Shown in pieces: positions 24,947-34,853 of a stretch of 49,291 nt of DNA. The stretch lies in NCBI GenBank assembly GCA_029266835.1, contig JAQSWD010000015.1, positions 1 through 49,291 on the forward strand, written 5' to 3'. Positions within the stretch are counted from its first letter, which is position 1, and each line of letters starts with the position of its first letter. A model generated the notes under the pieces. It saw nothing but the letters and a program-made list of their open reading frames with translations. It was not told the DNA's origin and did not search any database. The stretch comes from Steroidobacteraceae bacterium. GTDB lineage: Bacteria > Pseudomonadota > Gammaproteobacteria > Steroidobacterales > Steroidobacteraceae. A program made the translations under genes and the position numbers.

Positions 24947-25591
24947 CTAGGAAGCCACTGCCGACACCAGGTCGCCCATGGAGCGGATGACCTTGGCGCC
25001 ACTGGACACCATGGCGCCGTACGTGGCGCCAGGCGCGTAACCGATGGCCCGCATGCCGGCGCCCAGCGCGGCGGCCGCCCCGGCGGGGGAGTCTTCGACC
25101 ACCACGCAATCGGCCGGGTCTGCGCCGAGCCGCGACGCCGCCAGTAGATAGACGTCGGGTGCGGGTTTGGGCCGCGCCACCATCGACGTCACGTAGACAT
25201 GTTCGCCGAACAAGGGCGCCAGGCCGGTGACGTCCAGCGAGAAGCGCACGCGCGCCAGCGAGGACTGCGAAGCCACTGCCATGCGATGCCCGCGGCCGCG
25301 CAGGTCTTCGATGGCGTCACGCAATTGCTCGACCACCGCGAGTTCACGGTGAAAGGCATGTGCGGTGGCGAAGGCCCAGTTGTACACCCACGCCGCCGAT
25401 GGCCTGGCCCCGGTGCGCTGCGCGATGGCGTCGAGCACGCCGTCCACGGTCTTGCCGAGGAACAACGCATGTGCCTCGGCCGGGCTCAGCTGCAGGCCGA
25501 GCTCGTGCGTGAGTTCGGATTCGACCCGGCTGGCGAGGTGTTCGCTGTCGATGAGCACACCATCGCAGTCGAAGATCAGCGCGGGACTCAT
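24947..25591 (-). CDS. HAD-superfamily hydrolase (beta-phosphoglucomutase/Gph-like)
   Basis: A 214-residue subfamily IA HAD phosphatase. Motif I DCDGVLIDSE (nucleophile Asp8, acid/base Asp10), a helical cap (about 18-80), motif II Ser in VASQSS, motif III Lys in RPKPAPDVYL, and motif IV VVVEDSPAG. ATG 25591 is preceded by GAAGG at good spacing; a GTG at 25609 would add six residues and overlap the upstream gene. Likely substrates are sugar phosphates or phosphoglycolate. It is the last gene of an operon with TerC and a small membrane protein. Confidence 0.9.
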   Translation of the reverse strand: MSPALIFDCDGVLIDSEHLASRVESELTHELGLQLSPAEAHALFLGKTVDGVLDAIAQRTGARPSAAWVYNWAFATAHAFHRELAVVEQLRDAIEDLRGRGHRMAVASQSSLARVRFSLDVTGLAPLFGEHVYVTSMVARPKPAPDVYLLAASRLGADPADCVVVEDSPAGAAAALGAGMRAIGYAPGATYGAMVSSGAKVIRSMGDLVSAVAS

Positions 25592-25601
25592 CGGCCCGCC
25601 T

Positions 25602-25802
25602 TCAGCCACGCCGCAGGCGCGCCCGACCGCCGCGCGACAGCAGCGCCACCGGCCAGATCAGCGCCATGCGCAGGCGCGAACCCCAGCGATTGCCACGCTC
25701 GGGCTGGCTCTCGCTGGAATACAGGTAGCTGGACGTGGCGGCCAGCGCCAGCGCGATGAGGCCGAAGACCCAGATGATCACCGCCAGCCTTATGAACGCC
25801 AT
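25602..25802 (-). CDS. Small membrane protein between terC and the HAD gene
   Basis: A 66-residue protein with one clear membrane helix (about 5-24, RLAVIIWVFGLIALALAA) and a second, weaker hydrophobic stretch (about 46-56). The C-terminus is basic. ATG 25802 has a strong GGGAGG ribosome site and lies 13 bases after the TerC stop. Its stop is ten bases before the HAD start. No family recognised. Its position suggests a partner or regulator of TerC, which is inference. Confidence 0.65.
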   Translation of the reverse strand: MAFIRLAVIIWVFGLIALALAATSSYLYSSESQPERGNRWGSRLRMALIWPVALLSRGGRARLRRG

Positions 25803-25815
25803 GACCGCCTCCCGG

Positions 25816-26574
25816 TCAGTCCTTGTCGTAGGGCGCGTGCAGGTGCACCGGATCGGCCTTGCGCTTCTTGCGCGAGCGGATGTTCAGCATCTCCACCGCC
25901 ACCGAGAAGGCCATGGCGAAGTAGATGTACCCCTTCGGCACGTGATGATCGAAGCCCTCGGCGACCAGCATGACGCCGACCACCAGCAGGAACGACAGGG
26001 CGAGCATCTTGATGGACGGATGCGCGGAGACGAAGTCGCCGATGGCCTTGGCGAACAGCATCATCAGGCCCACGGAGGTGATCACGGCCGCGATCATCAC
26101 CGACACTTCGTCGACCATGCCGACGGCGGTGATGATGGAGTCCAACGAGAACACCATGTCGATGATGATGATCTGCAGGATGATCGCGCCAAAGCTGGCC
26201 TTAACCTTCGCCGACGCATGGCCTTCCTCGCCTTCGGTGAGCTGGTGCACTTCCTTGGTGGACTTCCATACCAGGAACACGCCGCCGGCGATCAGGATGA
26301 GATCGCGGCCGGAGATTGGTTCGGAAAGCACCGTGAACAGCGGTGCCGTCAGGCCCACGATCCACGACAGGATCAGCAGCAGACCCACGCGCATGAACAT
26401 GGCCAGGAACAGGCCGATCTTGCGGGCGCGCTCGCGCTGCACGGGTGGCAGCTTGTCCACCAGGATGGAGATGAAAATGATGTTGTCGATGCCGAGCACC
26501 AGCTCGAGCGCCGTCAAGGTGAAGAAGGCGATCCAGACCTGCGGATCGGTAAGAAGAGCGGTTATGGCGTCCAT
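25816..26574 (-). CDS. TerC-family integral membrane protein
   Basis: A 252-residue protein with seven or so membrane helices. It carries the two family motifs with membrane acidic residues: ELVLGIDNIIFISILVDKLP (about 24-43) and the internal repeat IDMVFSLDSIITAVGMVD. TerC proteins are linked to tellurite resistance and, in several bacteria, to manganese efflux and metalation of exported proteins. There is no CBS or CorC domain at the C-terminus. It is the first gene of a three-gene operon and is divergent, by 75 bases, from the DUF4038 gene. Confidence 0.92.
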   Translation of the reverse strand: MDAITALLTDPQVWIAFFTLTALELVLGIDNIIFISILVDKLPPVQRERARKIGLFLAMFMRVGLLLILSWIVGLTAPLFTVLSEPISGRDLILIAGGVFLVWKSTKEVHQLTEGEEGHASAKVKASFGAIILQIIIIDMVFSLDSIITAVGMVDEVSVMIAAVITSVGLMMLFAKAIGDFVSAHPSIKMLALSFLLVVGVMLVAEGFDHHVPKGYIYFAMAFSVAVEMLNIRSRKKRKADPVHLHAPYDKD

Positions 26575-26649
26575 GGGTGGGCCACATATTAGAGATACCG
26601 GGTGCCAAGCGGGTAATCTTGAGTTGTCTGAATCGCCCGCGGATACCCC

Positions 26650-28560
26650 ATGAACCTGCCCTCACGCCTGTTGCTCGCCATTGCCTTCGCCTGGGGTTTC
26701 CAGCCCCCGGCATCCGCGGCCCGACTCCAGTCGGGCGAGGTGCACGTCTGGGAGGTGCAGGAGATCACGCTGGCCAGCGCGCGTGAGTACGCCAATCCGT
26801 ACGTCGACGTGGAATGCTGGGTGGAGCTCGAAGGCCCGGGCTTCCAGAAACGCGTTCACGGCTTTTGGGACGGGGGACGCCTCTTCAGGGTGCGCGTTGT
26901 CGCCACCCAACCCGGTGAATGGACCTGGCGCGTGGGATCCAACCAGAAGGACGATGCCGGCTTCACGGGTGCCGGCAAGTTCCGCGCGGTGGCATGGAGC
27001 CCTGCGGAGATCGACCAGAACGCCAACCGCCGCGGATTTCTCCGCGCCAGCGCGAATGGTCATGCGCTGCGCTACGCCGACGGCACGCCGTTCTTCCTGG
27101 TCGGTGATACCTGGCTTGCGGCGTCCACCTGGCGACTGCCATACAAGGGTGCCCAACCGGCCGCCGACTACGTGCCCGCCGAGGGAATCAGCTTCGAAGA
27201 GGCCGTGGCCTGGCGCAAACGCCAGGGTTACAACTCTGTCTCGTTCATCGCCGCGTTTCCGAACTGGGCCGCCGACCAGTACGGTGCCACGTACGCCAAC
27301 AAGGACGGCGTCTTCCTGCGCAATGCCTGGGAAAAATTCGGCACATGGGCGCCGAACGCGAAGATCTCCACGCCCGATGGCGCCACCACAACGGGCAAGG
27401 ACATGCACGACGAGTCGGGCAACCGGCCCTTCGAAGTGTTCGCGGACCGTGAAGGGCTGGCGAATTTCGATCGCGTGAACCCCGCTTACTTCCGCAGCCT
27501 CGATCGCAAGATGCGACACCTCTCCGAGCAGGGGTTCGCGCCGTTCCTCGAGACCATCCGGCGCGACAACGCGCCGTCGTGGAAGCGTTACTTCGACTTC
27601 AACGAGTCGTACGCGCGTTTCGTGCAGTACCTGATCGCGCGATATGGCGCGTACAACCTGGTGTTCAGCGGCATCCATCTCGACTGGATTCCCAAGGATT
27701 TCAGTCTCACCGCCGACGAGTTCAACGAGGCGCTGACCTTCCATCACCGCAAGTACGGCCCCATGCCCTTCGGCCAGCCGTACACCACGCTCATCGACCG
27801 GTCCACCTATAAAGTGTTCGGACATGGTGCGCAGGCCCCATGGCTCACGATGCACACGGTGGGAAACAAGCCGCGCAACCACGCCATCTACGCCTCCATC
27901 GAGGAGCTGTTCCGCCTCGAGCCCGCGTATCCGGCCGCGAATCTCGAGCCTTACTACACGGGCTGGAACCACAACATCAATCGTCCCGGCGGCGAGACGC
28001 CGGACGAGAATTCGGAGCGGGACAACTACTTCGCACGCGCGATGATGTACGGCTCGGTGCTCTCGGGCGCGCTGGCCGGCCACGTGCATGGCACCGCGGC
28101 TTACGACATGACCAGCACCGGTGAGTCCGCCGGCTGGCGTCCGCACATCTGGACGGCGTTGCGTTACGAATCCGGCGCGCAGATGCGGCACCTGAAGACC
28201 TTCGTGCTGTCCGAGGGAGCTCGATACCAGGAGCTCACGCTCGCCTCGCAGGATCTCGAGCCGCGCAGCATCCCGAACGCGCTGGCCGACGGCCTCGACG
28301 GCTGGTCGTTCCTCATGCGCACGCCCGGCAAGGATTTCGCGCTGTTGTACTTCGAGAACTCGGCCCTGGCCACACGGCTGCGCGGCTTCAAACCGGGCTC
28401 TAACTACCAGTGGACGTGGTTCGACCCGCGCGGCGGCCAATGGAGCGCGCCGCTACGTGTGCGCGCCGATGGTTCCGGTGTCATCGCCTCGCCCGCGTTT
28501 CCCGAAGGCGGGAAGCAGGCCAGGCGCGACGTGGCCGCCAGGCTGCTGGAAATACGCTGA
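26650..28560 (+). CDS. Exported DUF5060/DUF4038 glycoside-hydrolase-like protein
   Basis: A 636-residue protein with a signal peptide (about 1-23, ending ASAA). Residues about 27-115 are a beta-sandwich of the DUF5060 kind (VHVWEVQEITL, then GEWTWRVGSNQ). Residues about 125-530 are a TIM-barrel of the DUF4038 kind, beginning RGFLRASANGHALRYADGTPFFLVGDTWL and continuing with VAWRKRQGYNSVSF. A small C-terminal beta domain follows (YQWTWFDPRGGQW). Relatives include apiosidases and rhamnogalacturonan-degrading enzymes (GH140-like); the substrate here is unknown. The gene precedes a TonB receptor by 79 bases, which suggests shared work on an external glycan. Confidence 0.85.
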   Translation: MNLPSRLLLAIAFAWGFQPPASAARLQSGEVHVWEVQEITLASAREYANPYVDVECWVELEGPGFQKRVHGFWDGGRLFRVRVVATQPGEWTWRVGSNQKDDAGFTGAGKFRAVAWSPAEIDQNANRRGFLRASANGHALRYADGTPFFLVGDTWLAASTWRLPYKGAQPAADYVPAEGISFEEAVAWRKRQGYNSVSFIAAFPNWAADQYGATYANKDGVFLRNAWEKFGTWAPNAKISTPDGATTTGKDMHDESGNRPFEVFADREGLANFDRVNPAYFRSLDRKMRHLSEQGFAPFLETIRRDNAPSWKRYFDFNESYARFVQYLIARYGAYNLVFSGIHLDWIPKDFSLTADEFNEALTFHHRKYGPMPFGQPYTTLIDRSTYKVFGHGAQAPWLTMHTVGNKPRNHAIYASIEELFRLEPAYPAANLEPYYTGWNHNINRPGGETPDENSERDNYFARAMMYGSVLSGALAGHVHGTAAYDMTSTGESAGWRPHIWTALRYESGAQMRHLKTFVLSEGARYQELTLASQDLEPRSIPNALADGLDGWSFLMRTPGKDFALLYFENSALATRLRGFKPGSNYQWTWFDPRGGQWSAPLRVRADGSGVIASPAFPEGGKQARRDVAARLLEIR

Positions 28561-28639
28561 CAAACATGGATTGACTCGCCCCTCGTTTGCCGAGCATCCT
28601 CTTGCGCAGAACATCCGAAACTGCGCGCGGGAGCGGAGC

Positions 28640-31558
28640 ATGCGTCTGGTCAAATGGATTCCTGGTTTCCTGTTCATTGCTTCTGCGGCCTTCGCCCAGG
28701 AAGGGGCGCCGGGCCCCGAGGCCGGCGAGGACGCCAGGATGGACGAAGTAGTCGTCACGGGCACCCGCATCAAGCAGAGCGAACTGGGCTTCGCCAACCC
28801 GGTGACCACCTTCTCATCCGAGAACATCCTGCAATCGGGCAAGACCGACCTCGCGGATTTCCTCGCGCAGTCGCCGGCCCTGGTGGGTTCGATCACGGGT
28901 GACCTCACGGCGGGTTCCTACCCCGGGTTCGGCGAAGTCGGCCTGAATCTCCTCGACCTTCGCCATCTGGGTGTCGACCGGACGCTGGTGCTGGTGGATG
29001 GCCGCCGTCATGTGGCTGGCCTCGCGGGCTCCGCGGCGGTGGATGTCGACGCCATTCCCACCGACCTGCTGGAAGCCGTGGACGTATTGACCGGCGGCGC
29101 GTCGGCGATCTACGGCGCGGACGGCGTGTCCGGCGTGGTCAACTTCCGCCTGCGCAAGGATTTCGAAGGCATCACCTTCCGCGGCCAGACCAGTGCCTCG
29201 GGTCACGGTGACGGCGAAAACAATTTCATGGCCCTGACGGCGGGCAAAAATTTCGCCGAGGGTCGCGGCAACGTGGCGCTGGCGTACGAATTCAGCGCGG
29301 ACCAGCGCGTGAGCGACCAGGCGCGCTCGTACCTGCGCGCGCCGCAGGCGACAGAGCTCGCGCAGAACCAGGACGACCTGGACGACGACCCGAATGTTCC
29401 CGACAACATCCCTTACAACGACATCCGTTACGCGGACAGCTCGCCCACCGGCGCGGTCGACGTGGATTTCGATTTCGCCCCGGACTTCGAGGGCAGTGGC
29501 GTGGCCTACGACCGCGGTTTCCTGTTGGAGAATTCCGGTGGCTACACGCAGGGCGGCTCGAGCACACCGGTGAACGGATACCAGGGCGATCTCTTTCCGA
29601 AGACGAGCCGCCACCTGGTGAATCTGGTGAGTCACTTCGACGTCAACGATTCGCTGACGGTCTCGGCGGAAGCGAAGTACGTGAAGTCTCGCGCGTTCTC
29701 GGTGGCGCAGCCGTCCTACGACTTTTACCTGTTCATGACGCCGGACAATCCGTTCATGCCGGATGAAATCCGCGACGCCATCGTCCCCGGCGCGGCGGCG
29801 GCATATTTCGAGGATCCCGAGATGCCCGATGGCGTCTTCCTGACGCGCGACAACTACGACCTCGGCGTCAACGCCGAGGACACCACGCGCGAGACCTTGC
29901 GCGGCGTGCTGGCCGTGAATGGCACCATCAGCGAAAACCTGCAATACGAAGCCTCGTACGTGCACGGCGAGACCCGCAGCCGCATCATCACGGTCAAGAA
30001 CCGTTTCGAGGACAACTGGCTCGCCGCCATCGACGCCGTGGAGGACCCCGTCACTGGCGCACCGGTGTGTCGCCGCTCGCTGGACCCCGACGCCGACGAT
30101 TACCTCGAAGACTGCGTTCCTTACAACATTTTCGGCAATGGCGTCCGCGACCAGGACGCCGCCGACTTCGTCAACACCGACAGCGTCTCGCACACGAAGG
30201 TGACGCAGCAGGTGTTTTCGGGTTCCCTGTCCGGCGATTTCGGCGACCGCATGCAATTGCCGGGCGGTTCGATCGGTTTCGCCGTGGGCGCGGAATACCG
30301 GCGCGAAACCAGCGATTCGGTGCCGGCACAGGAGATCCAGGATGGCCTCACCTGGTCGGGGCCCGTCACTCCTTCCTACGGAAGTTTCGACGTGAAGGAA
30401 TTGTTCGCCGAGATCAATCTACCCGTGCTCAAGGACGCGCGCTTCGCCGACAACCTGTCGTTCGGCGCCGCCTTCCGCGTTTCGGATTACAGCACCGTCG
30501 GGCAGACCAGCACGTACAAGCTGGACGCGGTGTACGCCCCGGTGCGTTCGGTCACCTTCCGCGGCACGTACGCCCAGGCGGTACGCGCGCCCAATATCAC
30601 CGAGTTGTTCTCGCCCGAAAGCACCACGTTCCACTTCATCACCGACCCCTGCGACATCAACGAACTCAACAACGGCACCAGCACGCGCGAGCAGAACTGC
30701 GCGGAGTTATTGACCGGTCTGGGTATCGATCCGACCACCTTCCTGCCGTCGAACACCACACAGGCGACGCTGTATACCGAGGGCACCTACGGCGGCAATC
30801 GTGAACTCAGCGAAGAGACCGCGACCACCTGGACCGCGGGCCTGGTGTTGCGGCCGGAATTCGCGGCCGGTCTCAGCGTGGCGCTCGACTGGTACGACAT
30901 CGAGATCGAGGACGCCATCAACACGCCGTTCGCCGAGGAAGTGGCGCGGCTGTGCGTGGACAACCCGACGCTGGAGAACAACTACTGCGGCGGCATCGCG
31001 CGCGATCCGGACACCGGCTACATCACCGGCTTCACGGTCCGGCCCGCAAACGTCGCCAGCTTCCGCACCGCGGGTCTGGACGTGTCGATCAACTACCTGA
31101 TCGATACCGCGAACCTGGGCGGCTTCCGCATACAACTGGTGGGCGGATATCTCGACCGGCTGGAGTTCATCTCGGTGCCCGGCGCCGAGGTCGACAACGA
31201 TCTCGAGGAGCAGTATTTCCCGAAATTCTCCGCGACGGCCGACGTGAGCTGGACCAAGGGCCCGCTGACGCTGGCCTATGGCATCAACTGGTTCGGCAAG
31301 ACCGACCGCTTCACGCGCGAGACGCTGGCCGGCGACCCTGACTACAGCGACCCGCGTTACTTCAAGGTGAAGCAGAAGTGGGAACACGAGATCAACGCCG
31401 GGTATGACATCACCGACAACATCAACGTGTACGCGGGCATCAACAACCTGTTCGACGAGAAACCGGCGTTCGGCTATGGCTCCAACAGCTCCTACCCGGT
31501 GTCGGCGATGGGCCGCTATTTCTACGCGGGCGCGCGGGTGGACCTCGGGGGCCGGTGA
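28640..31558 (+). CDS. TonB-dependent outer-membrane receptor
   Basis: A 972-residue receptor. Signal peptide about 1-19 (FLFIASAAFAQ), a TonB-box-like DEVVVTGTRI at about 35-44, a plug domain (TDLADFLAQSPALVGS, LVLVDGRRHV, LTGGASAIYGADGVSGVVNFRLR), and a 22-strand barrel ending with the expected aromatic pattern RYFYAGARVDLGGR. This subclass, with the plug motif GGASAIYGADG, is common in Caulobacter, Xanthomonas and Steroidobacter relatives, where receptors import glycans, peptides or steroid-like molecules rather than siderophores. ATG 28640 has GGAG nearby; a longer in-frame reading from 28457 overlaps the previous gene. The S9 peptidase follows after ten bases. Confidence 0.93.
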   Translation: MRLVKWIPGFLFIASAAFAQEGAPGPEAGEDARMDEVVVTGTRIKQSELGFANPVTTFSSENILQSGKTDLADFLAQSPALVGSITGDLTAGSYPGFGEVGLNLLDLRHLGVDRTLVLVDGRRHVAGLAGSAAVDVDAIPTDLLEAVDVLTGGASAIYGADGVSGVVNFRLRKDFEGITFRGQTSASGHGDGENNFMALTAGKNFAEGRGNVALAYEFSADQRVSDQARSYLRAPQATELAQNQDDLDDDPNVPDNIPYNDIRYADSSPTGAVDVDFDFAPDFEGSGVAYDRGFLLENSGGYTQGGSSTPVNGYQGDLFPKTSRHLVNLVSHFDVNDSLTVSAEAKYVKSRAFSVAQPSYDFYLFMTPDNPFMPDEIRDAIVPGAAAAYFEDPEMPDGVFLTRDNYDLGVNAEDTTRETLRGVLAVNGTISENLQYEASYVHGETRSRIITVKNRFEDNWLAAIDAVEDPVTGAPVCRRSLDPDADDYLEDCVPYNIFGNGVRDQDAADFVNTDSVSHTKVTQQVFSGSLSGDFGDRMQLPGGSIGFAVGAEYRRETSDSVPAQEIQDGLTWSGPVTPSYGSFDVKELFAEINLPVLKDARFADNLSFGAAFRVSDYSTVGQTSTYKLDAVYAPVRSVTFRGTYAQAVRAPNITELFSPESTTFHFITDPCDINELNNGTSTREQNCAELLTGLGIDPTTFLPSNTTQATLYTEGTYGGNRELSEETATTWTAGLVLRPEFAAGLSVALDWYDIEIEDAINTPFAEEVARLCVDNPTLENNYCGGIARDPDTGYITGFTVRPANVASFRTAGLDVSINYLIDTANLGGFRIQLVGGYLDRLEFISVPGAEVDNDLEEQYFPKFSATADVSWTKGPLTLAYGINWFGKTDRFTRETLAGDPDYSDPRYFKVKQKWEHEINAGYDITDNINVYAGINNLFDEKPAFGYGSNSSYPVSAMGRYFYAGARVDLGGR

Positions 31559-31568
31559 GAAGACCTTG

Positions 31569-33569
31569 ATGGCCTGTCGCAAGGGTGCCGCGGCGTGGTT
31601 GCTCGCGGCGCCGCTGATCCTGTCGGTGGCCTCGGCGGCCACCGCCGCGGCCACCCCCTTCACTCTCGACGACTACTATCTACTCGAGACGGTGTCCGAG
31701 CCGGCGTTCTCGCCGGCCGGCGACCGCGTCGCCTACACCCTGTCGCGCAACGACAGGAAAAGCGACAAGGCCACGAGCGACCTCTGGTCAGTGCCCTACG
31801 GCGCCAAGCGCGATGGCCAACCCAGGCAGCTCACACGCACGCCGAAGTCCAGCGAGTGGCTGCCGCGTTTCAGTGCCGACGGCAAGACGCTCTACTTCCT
31901 CGGCAACGCGGGCAAGGACGAGATCACGCAGCTCTGGCGCATGTCCGCGCAAGGCGGCGGCGCACGCAAGGTCACGAGCATCCCGGGAGGCATCAGCGAC
32001 TACGACCTGTCGCCCGATGGTTCGAGTGCGGTCGTGGTGGCAGAGGTGGGCCTGCGGGTGGGCAGCGACGCGGAGAATCCGCCGCCCATCGAGACCGAGC
32101 GTTTCCTGTTCAAACGTGATGGCGCGGGCTACCTGGACGATCGCACGCAGCAGCTGTTCATCGTCGATCTGCGGGGCGGCAAGGCGAGGCAGCTCACCTC
32201 GGGCGAGCGCGATCACTGGTCGCCCGCCTGGTCGCCGGATGGAAAACTCGTTGCTTACTCCGCGAAGGATCGCGGCGACACCGATCGCGACTCCAACTAC
32301 GAAGTGTTCGTGCAACCCGTCGATGCCGGCTCGCCTCGCAAGATCAGCAAATTCATCGGCGCCGACAACGACCCGGACTGGGCCGCGCGTCCCTCCTGGT
32401 CGCCGGATTCGCGGCGGCTGCTGTGGCTGGAAGGCGGCGAGGACAAGTGGATCTACTACGCGGCGCCGCAGCTCGCCGTGGCCGACCTCGCCACCGGAGA
32501 GGTGACACATCCCGCCCAACTCGATCGCTGGTTCTATTATCCGAAATTCGCGCCCGATGGCTCAATCCTTGCGTTGATCGAGCAGGACCGCGACACCTGG
32601 CTGGCGCGCATCGATACGACCGGCAAGGTCGAGTACCTGACCTCCGGCAAGAGGTTCGCCTACGACTTCGCCATCGCACGCGACGGCAAGGTGGTGCTGC
32701 TCGACACCGACGTCAGCAGGCCAGCGGAGTTGTTTGCCGAGGACGGACGGCAGCTCACTGATCACAACGCCTGGGTAGCGGACCGCGCTCAGGGCGAGGT
32801 GCAAGACGTTTCATTCCAGAGCGGCGATGCGGAGATTCACGGCTACGTGACCTTGCCGCCGGGCTTCGACGCCGCGAAGCGGTATCCGCTGGTCACCGAC
32901 ATCCATGGCGGGCCGGTCTACCAGCACAGCCACGAGTTCAACATCGAGTCGCGGCTGTATGCGGCGGCCGGTTACGCGGTGCTGGCCGTCAATCCCCGCG
33001 GCTCATCGGGGCGTGGCTTCGACTTCTCGCGCGCCATCTACGCTGACTGGGGCAACCTCGACGCGCAGGACATCAGTGCGGGCATCACACATCTCATCGA
33101 CGGCGGCATCGCCGATCCGCAACGTATCGGCGTGGTGGGCTGGAGCTACGGCGGAATTCTCACCGACTACATGATCGCCAGCGACCAACGCATCCGCGCG
33201 GCGATTTCCGGCGCTGGCGTGGCCAATGTGCTCGCCACCTTCGGCGTCGACCAGTACGTGCGGGAGTACCTGAACGAACTCGGCACGCCCTGGGAAAACT
33301 TCGAGACCTGGAAGAAGCTGGCGTTCCCTTTCCTGCATCCCGAGCGCATCACCGCCCCCACGCTCTTCCAGTGCGCGGACGCCGACGACAACGTGCCTTG
33401 CGTGGGCGCCGAGCAGATGTACCAGGTGCTGATGACGCGCGGCGTGCCGACGAAGCTGGTCGTCTATCCGGGCCAGAATCACGGCCTCACGGTGCCCAGC
33501 TACCTGCTGCATCGCATGCGCGGCAACATCGCCTGGTTCGATCGCTGGCTCGGCGCCGCGACACGCTGA
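31569..33569 (+). CDS. Exported S9 family prolyl-oligopeptidase-like serine peptidase
   Basis: A 666-residue peptidase with a signal peptide (about 1-28). A beta-propeller of WD40-like blades (about 40-420; SPDGKLVAYSA, SWSPDSRRLLW) precedes an alpha/beta hydrolase domain. Catalytic Ser526 in GWSYGG, Asp607 in ADADDNVP and His638 in PGQNHGL. Members are dipeptidyl- or acylaminoacyl-peptidases of the periplasm. It is in one operon with the TonB receptor (ten-base gap), so imported peptides or peptide-linked compounds are a reasonable guess. Its stop directly abuts the convergent lipase stop. Confidence 0.92.
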   Translation: MACRKGAAAWLLAAPLILSVASAATAAATPFTLDDYYLLETVSEPAFSPAGDRVAYTLSRNDRKSDKATSDLWSVPYGAKRDGQPRQLTRTPKSSEWLPRFSADGKTLYFLGNAGKDEITQLWRMSAQGGGARKVTSIPGGISDYDLSPDGSSAVVVAEVGLRVGSDAENPPPIETERFLFKRDGAGYLDDRTQQLFIVDLRGGKARQLTSGERDHWSPAWSPDGKLVAYSAKDRGDTDRDSNYEVFVQPVDAGSPRKISKFIGADNDPDWAARPSWSPDSRRLLWLEGGEDKWIYYAAPQLAVADLATGEVTHPAQLDRWFYYPKFAPDGSILALIEQDRDTWLARIDTTGKVEYLTSGKRFAYDFAIARDGKVVLLDTDVSRPAELFAEDGRQLTDHNAWVADRAQGEVQDVSFQSGDAEIHGYVTLPPGFDAAKRYPLVTDIHGGPVYQHSHEFNIESRLYAAAGYAVLAVNPRGSSGRGFDFSRAIYADWGNLDAQDISAGITHLIDGGIADPQRIGVVGWSYGGILTDYMIASDQRIRAAISGAGVANVLATFGVDQYVREYLNELGTPWENFETWKKLAFPFLHPERITAPTLFQCADADDNVPCVGAEQMYQVLMTRGVPTKLVVYPGQNHGLTVPSYLLHRMRGNIAWFDRWLGAATR

Positions 33570-34853
33570 TCAGGGCTCGAAGCGCCGCGTGGCCGCCCAG
33601 GGCGGCTCGTTGAGTGTGTCGAGGAATTCGCGGCGCTGCGCCGGCGTCATGTGAGGCCAATCCACCTTGCCGTTGAACAGCTCGCGCAGCCCGGAGTCGC
33701 GGACGCGGATCACCGTGTCCGGACGCGCGGTCGGCGCGCTGGCGAAGCGTCGCGTGGCGGACGCTTCGAGCAGGTCCAACGTGCCGTGGATGACTTCGTC
33801 GGCCAGCGGCATGTCGCTGTGCCCGCAGTCCACGTAGGCGTTATGCGCCCCGGGTAGTTGGGCCAGCGACATGGGCACGGTGCCGTCACCGTCGAGCGTG
33901 TACTCGTACTCGAATTCCCCATCCCGCAGCGCCAGGCGCGTGGCCGTGGCGCGGTTGCAGCCCACCACCATGGTGAAACGTCGATCCGGGGCGGCCATCC
34001 GCTGGTCGAGCCCCGCGGCCGCACTCAGCAGTTCGGACGCCGGCCCGGGTCCGATGGGCCAGGACGCGGCATCGAACAAGTCGAGGTCACCGATCGCGCG
34101 GCCGGCGGGCAGCAGCTCGTGCAGGCCCGGAAATGTGGAAAACACCTGGGTCGCGAGATGCTCGGCATCGTGGCGCAGGTCGATCTGCGCGATCTTGCGC
34201 ACCACCGAATAGGTGCCGCGCAGAGCCTGCACGGCCGCCAACGAGCCGGCATTGGGAGTGCCCAGCATCACCAGCCGCGTCACGCGCGCTGCTCCTTCAT
34301 TCACGAGCGCGGCGCGGGCCACCAACCCGCCCATGCTGTGACCGATCAGCGCGACGTCGTCGTGACCATCCCGCGCGATGCGCCGCGCCAGTAGCTTTCC
34401 CAGCGAAGCGATGTCATGGCGCCAGTCGTAGTCGAGCAGCACGGCGTCGTATCCCGCCACGCGCAAGGCCAGCGTGAGCTTGAGATAGCTGTAATTCATC
34501 GCGCCCAGCGTGAGCACGGGCGACGCGCCGCCGAGCCTGAGCTCCGCCAGGCGGCCAAAGGAAATGTCGATGGGGTCCAGCCAGACCACGTCGTCGGGCC
34601 GGTGCTCGCCGCGCGCGAAACCCAGCTGCGAACCCATGATGCCGGGCAACACGTAGACGCGGCGGCCCGACGCCGAGCGCGGCCGCAGGGACTCTCGCGC
34701 CAGCGTAGTCAGCTGCGTGTACAGCACCGCGCCGAAGTAATCGAGAAGGCCCGCATGCGGATCTGGCGCGGCGAGCAGCTCGATCAAGGCGCGCTCGGGC
34801 AGCGCCAGGCGGTCGTACGGCGTGATGTGGTCGGCCGGCCCGCCGGGGTTCAC
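33570..34853 (-). CDS. LCAT-like alpha/beta hydrolase (lipase/acyltransferase)
   Basis: A 427-residue protein of the lecithin:cholesterol acyltransferase-like lipase family. YVLPGIMGSQL (about 67-77) is the family's N-terminal strand. Ser173 is in GHSMGG, Asp323 in DGDGTVP (the LCAT-type acid motif), and His345 in DCGHSD. No signal peptide is visible, so it seems cytoplasmic or exported by another route. The start is GTG 34853, whose GTGA contains the stop of the upstream hydrolase, so translation is coupled. The frame extends upstream to 35270, but that part is a shadow of the upstream gene. Likely substrate: a phospholipid or other lipid ester; acyl transfer is possible. Confidence 0.85.
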   Translation of the reverse strand: MNPGGPADHITPYDRLALPERALIELLAAPDPHAGLLDYFGAVLYTQLTTLARESLRPRSASGRRVYVLPGIMGSQLGFARGEHRPDDVVWLDPIDISFGRLAELRLGGASPVLTLGAMNYSYLKLTLALRVAGYDAVLLDYDWRHDIASLGKLLARRIARDGHDDVALIGHSMGGLVARAALVNEGAARVTRLVMLGTPNAGSLAAVQALRGTYSVVRKIAQIDLRHDAEHLATQVFSTFPGLHELLPAGRAIGDLDLFDAASWPIGPGPASELLSAAAGLDQRMAAPDRRFTMVVGCNRATATRLALRDGEFEYEYTLDGDGTVPMSLAQLPGAHNAYVDCGHSDMPLADEVIHGTLDLLEASATRRFASAPTARPDTVIRVRDSGLRELFNGKVDWPHMTPAQRREFLDTLNEPPWAATRRFEP

